Source of the DNA: Desulfobacteraceae bacterium
GTDB taxonomy: Bacteria; Desulfobacterota; DSM-4660; Desulfatiglandales; Desulfatiglandaceae
Direction of reading: 5' to 3'
Length of the DNA: 6,045 bases
Assembly (NCBI GenBank): GCA_030611815.1
Contig: JAUWPC010000214.1
Location: forward strand, 1-6,045
Shown in pieces: positions 5,207 to 6,045 of the stretch (position 1 is its first letter; every line of letters begins with the position of its first letter). Position numbers and translations under genes: made by a program. Below the pieces are notes generated by a model that was not told where the DNA came from, did no database searches, and worked only from the letters and a program-made list of their open reading frames with translations.

Positions 5207-5965
5207 ATGGGAACAAAGGCTGGAAAATCGGATTTTAGAGGCTTGGATAAAAGTCTGAGAATACAGAAAATCACTGATACCGCCGCAGAACTCTTTCACA
5301 GAAAGGGGTACAGGTCAACTACCCTCGATGATGTATCAAAGGAGTTAGGGATTACTAAAGCCGCGCTATATCATTACGTATCCAGTAAGGAAAAACTCCT
5401 ATCGAGGATCTACATCCAGGCATTGGAAAACATCTTCAGAAACACTGATAAGATTGCCGGAAAGGAACTCCCGCCCGATGTGAGATTAAGGCTTATTATC
5501 CAAAATCATATCAAGGGGATCATTATTCAGTCGATTTCCATGTTCTCTGTTTTTTTCACCGAAGAAAATCAGTTGCCCGAGAAGGAATTCAGAAAAATTC
5601 GCAGAGAAAAAAGGAAATACACCCGGATTGTTGAGGAAATCATCGAGGAGGGGATATCAGAGGGGCTTTTCAGGAATGCAGATCCAAAACTGCAGGCCTT
5701 TGCCATAATAGGGATGTGTAACTGGGTCTATAAGTGGTACAAGCCCGGCCCGGGTTCTTACACCCCGGAACAGATCGCCGATTATTTTGTAAGCCTGCTT
5801 GAGGGGGGCTATCTCAAAGGCGATATGGAAGGGATGCCGGATGTACCAAAATCATTAGAGGGCGGAAGAGAAAAAACGGGTTCAAGAATGGAAAACTACC
5901 AGAAATTACGGGCTAAATGTACGGAGTTGTCAAAGCTCATCGAAGAAATGGAAAAACATGGTTAA
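5207..5965 (+). CDS. TetR/AcrR-family transcriptional regulator with C-terminal extension
   Basis: This 252-residue cytoplasmic DNA-binding protein is divergent from the mutase operon. Residues about 18-64 form the TetR helix-turn-helix: AELFHRKGYRSTTLDDVSKE, then LGITKAALYHYVSSKEKLL. Residues about 90-205 form an all-helical ligand and dimer domain with the pattern MCNWVYKWYKPGPGSYTPEQ (170-189), which recalls regulators of fatty-acid or acyl-CoA catabolism. The usual family length is 190-220; here about 45 extra residues (206-252) add a polar linker and a charged, heptad-like helix (YQKLRAKCTELSKLIEEMEK), perhaps a short coiled coil. The likely role is repression of the mutase operon through the dyad at 5008-5042, with release by an acyl-CoA; this is inferred from position. 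Its stop overlaps the stop of the convergent gene at 5962. Confidence 0.92.
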   Translation: MGTKAGKSDFRGLDKSLRIQKITDTAAELFHRKGYRSTTLDDVSKELGITKAALYHYVSSKEKLLSRIYIQALENIFRNTDKIAGKELPPDVRLRLIIQNHIKGIIIQSISMFSVFFTEENQLPEKEFRKIRREKRKYTRIVEEIIEEGISEGLFRNADPKLQAFAIIGMCNWVYKWYKPGPGSYTPEQIADYFVSLLEGGYLKGDMEGMPDVPKSLEGGREKTGSRMENYQKLRAKCTELSKLIEEMEKHG

Positions 5966-6045
5966 GTTGGTTTCTTAAGAAAAAGAGATAAGATCATTCC
6001 TATAAATGAAATTCCTCCGGCCACCAGAAATGGTACAGTAAATGA
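5962..6045 (-). CDS. C-terminal end of a probable membrane transporter (MFS-like); start lies beyond the window
   Basis: Only the last 27 residues and the stop (TAA, 5962-5964) are visible. They read as a single hydrophobic segment (FLVAGGISFIGMILSLF) between a Phe-Thr-Val-Pro lead-in and a basic tail, LKKPT. This is how the twelfth membrane helix and cytoplasmic tail of major-facilitator transporters commonly end. The gene converges on the TetR gene and its stop overlaps that of the regulator by 2 bp. It could import the organic acid handled by the mutases, but one helix cannot prove the family; another multi-pass membrane protein is possible. Confidence 0.55.
   Translation of the reverse strand, partial: SFTVPFLVAGGISFIGMILSLFLKKPT

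Noticed and set aside
5071..5299. Minus-strand open frames opposite the TetR start
   Set aside because: They overlap the promoter region and the helix-turn-helix coding region, with no family resemblance.

Overview
The window holds a B12-dependent acyl-CoA mutase locus, most likely from an anaerobic or metabolically versatile bacterium. Desulfobacterota-like is my best guess, from the gene content, the moderate GC and the repeat-rich intergenic DNA. No rRNA, tRNA or CRISPR is visible, and taxonomy cannot be proved from this sequence.

Layout, right to left on the minus strand, which is the main transcription direction: a mutase catalytic (alpha) subunit (3214-4908), its separate cobalamin-binding small (beta) subunit (2793-3194), a MeaB/ArgK-type G3E GTPase chaperone (1798-2784), a half-length remnant of a second cobalamin-binding subunit (1546-1791), and a second, divergent mutase alpha subunit (start at 1369, running off the left edge). 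The first four lie 6-19 bp apart and look like one operon. The last gene is separated by a ~192-bp repeat element (about 1394-1585) with imperfect terminal inverted repeats. This element appears to have inserted into the end of the second beta-subunit gene and now supplies its last codons and stop.

On the plus strand, a TetR-family regulator (5207-5965) is divergently transcribed. The shared intergenic region carries a good sigma70-type promoter for the mutase operon (TTGACA box at 5069-5074) and an interrupted dyad (5008-5042) over the predicted transcription start, as expected for a TetR operator. At the right edge the C-terminus of a membrane transporter (minus strand, 5962-6045) converges on the regulator; the two stop codons overlap.

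How the parts fit: an acyl-CoA ligand probably releases TetR, the operon is expressed, alpha and beta form an adenosylcobalamin mutase, and the MeaB-like GTPase loads and protects its cofactor. Both alpha subunits lack three residues typical of methylmalonyl-CoA mutase (equivalents of Tyr89, Arg207 and His244 in the Propionibacterium enzyme). They are therefore probably carbon-skeleton mutases for other, possibly undescribed, acyl-CoA substrates rather than methylmalonyl-CoA mutases.
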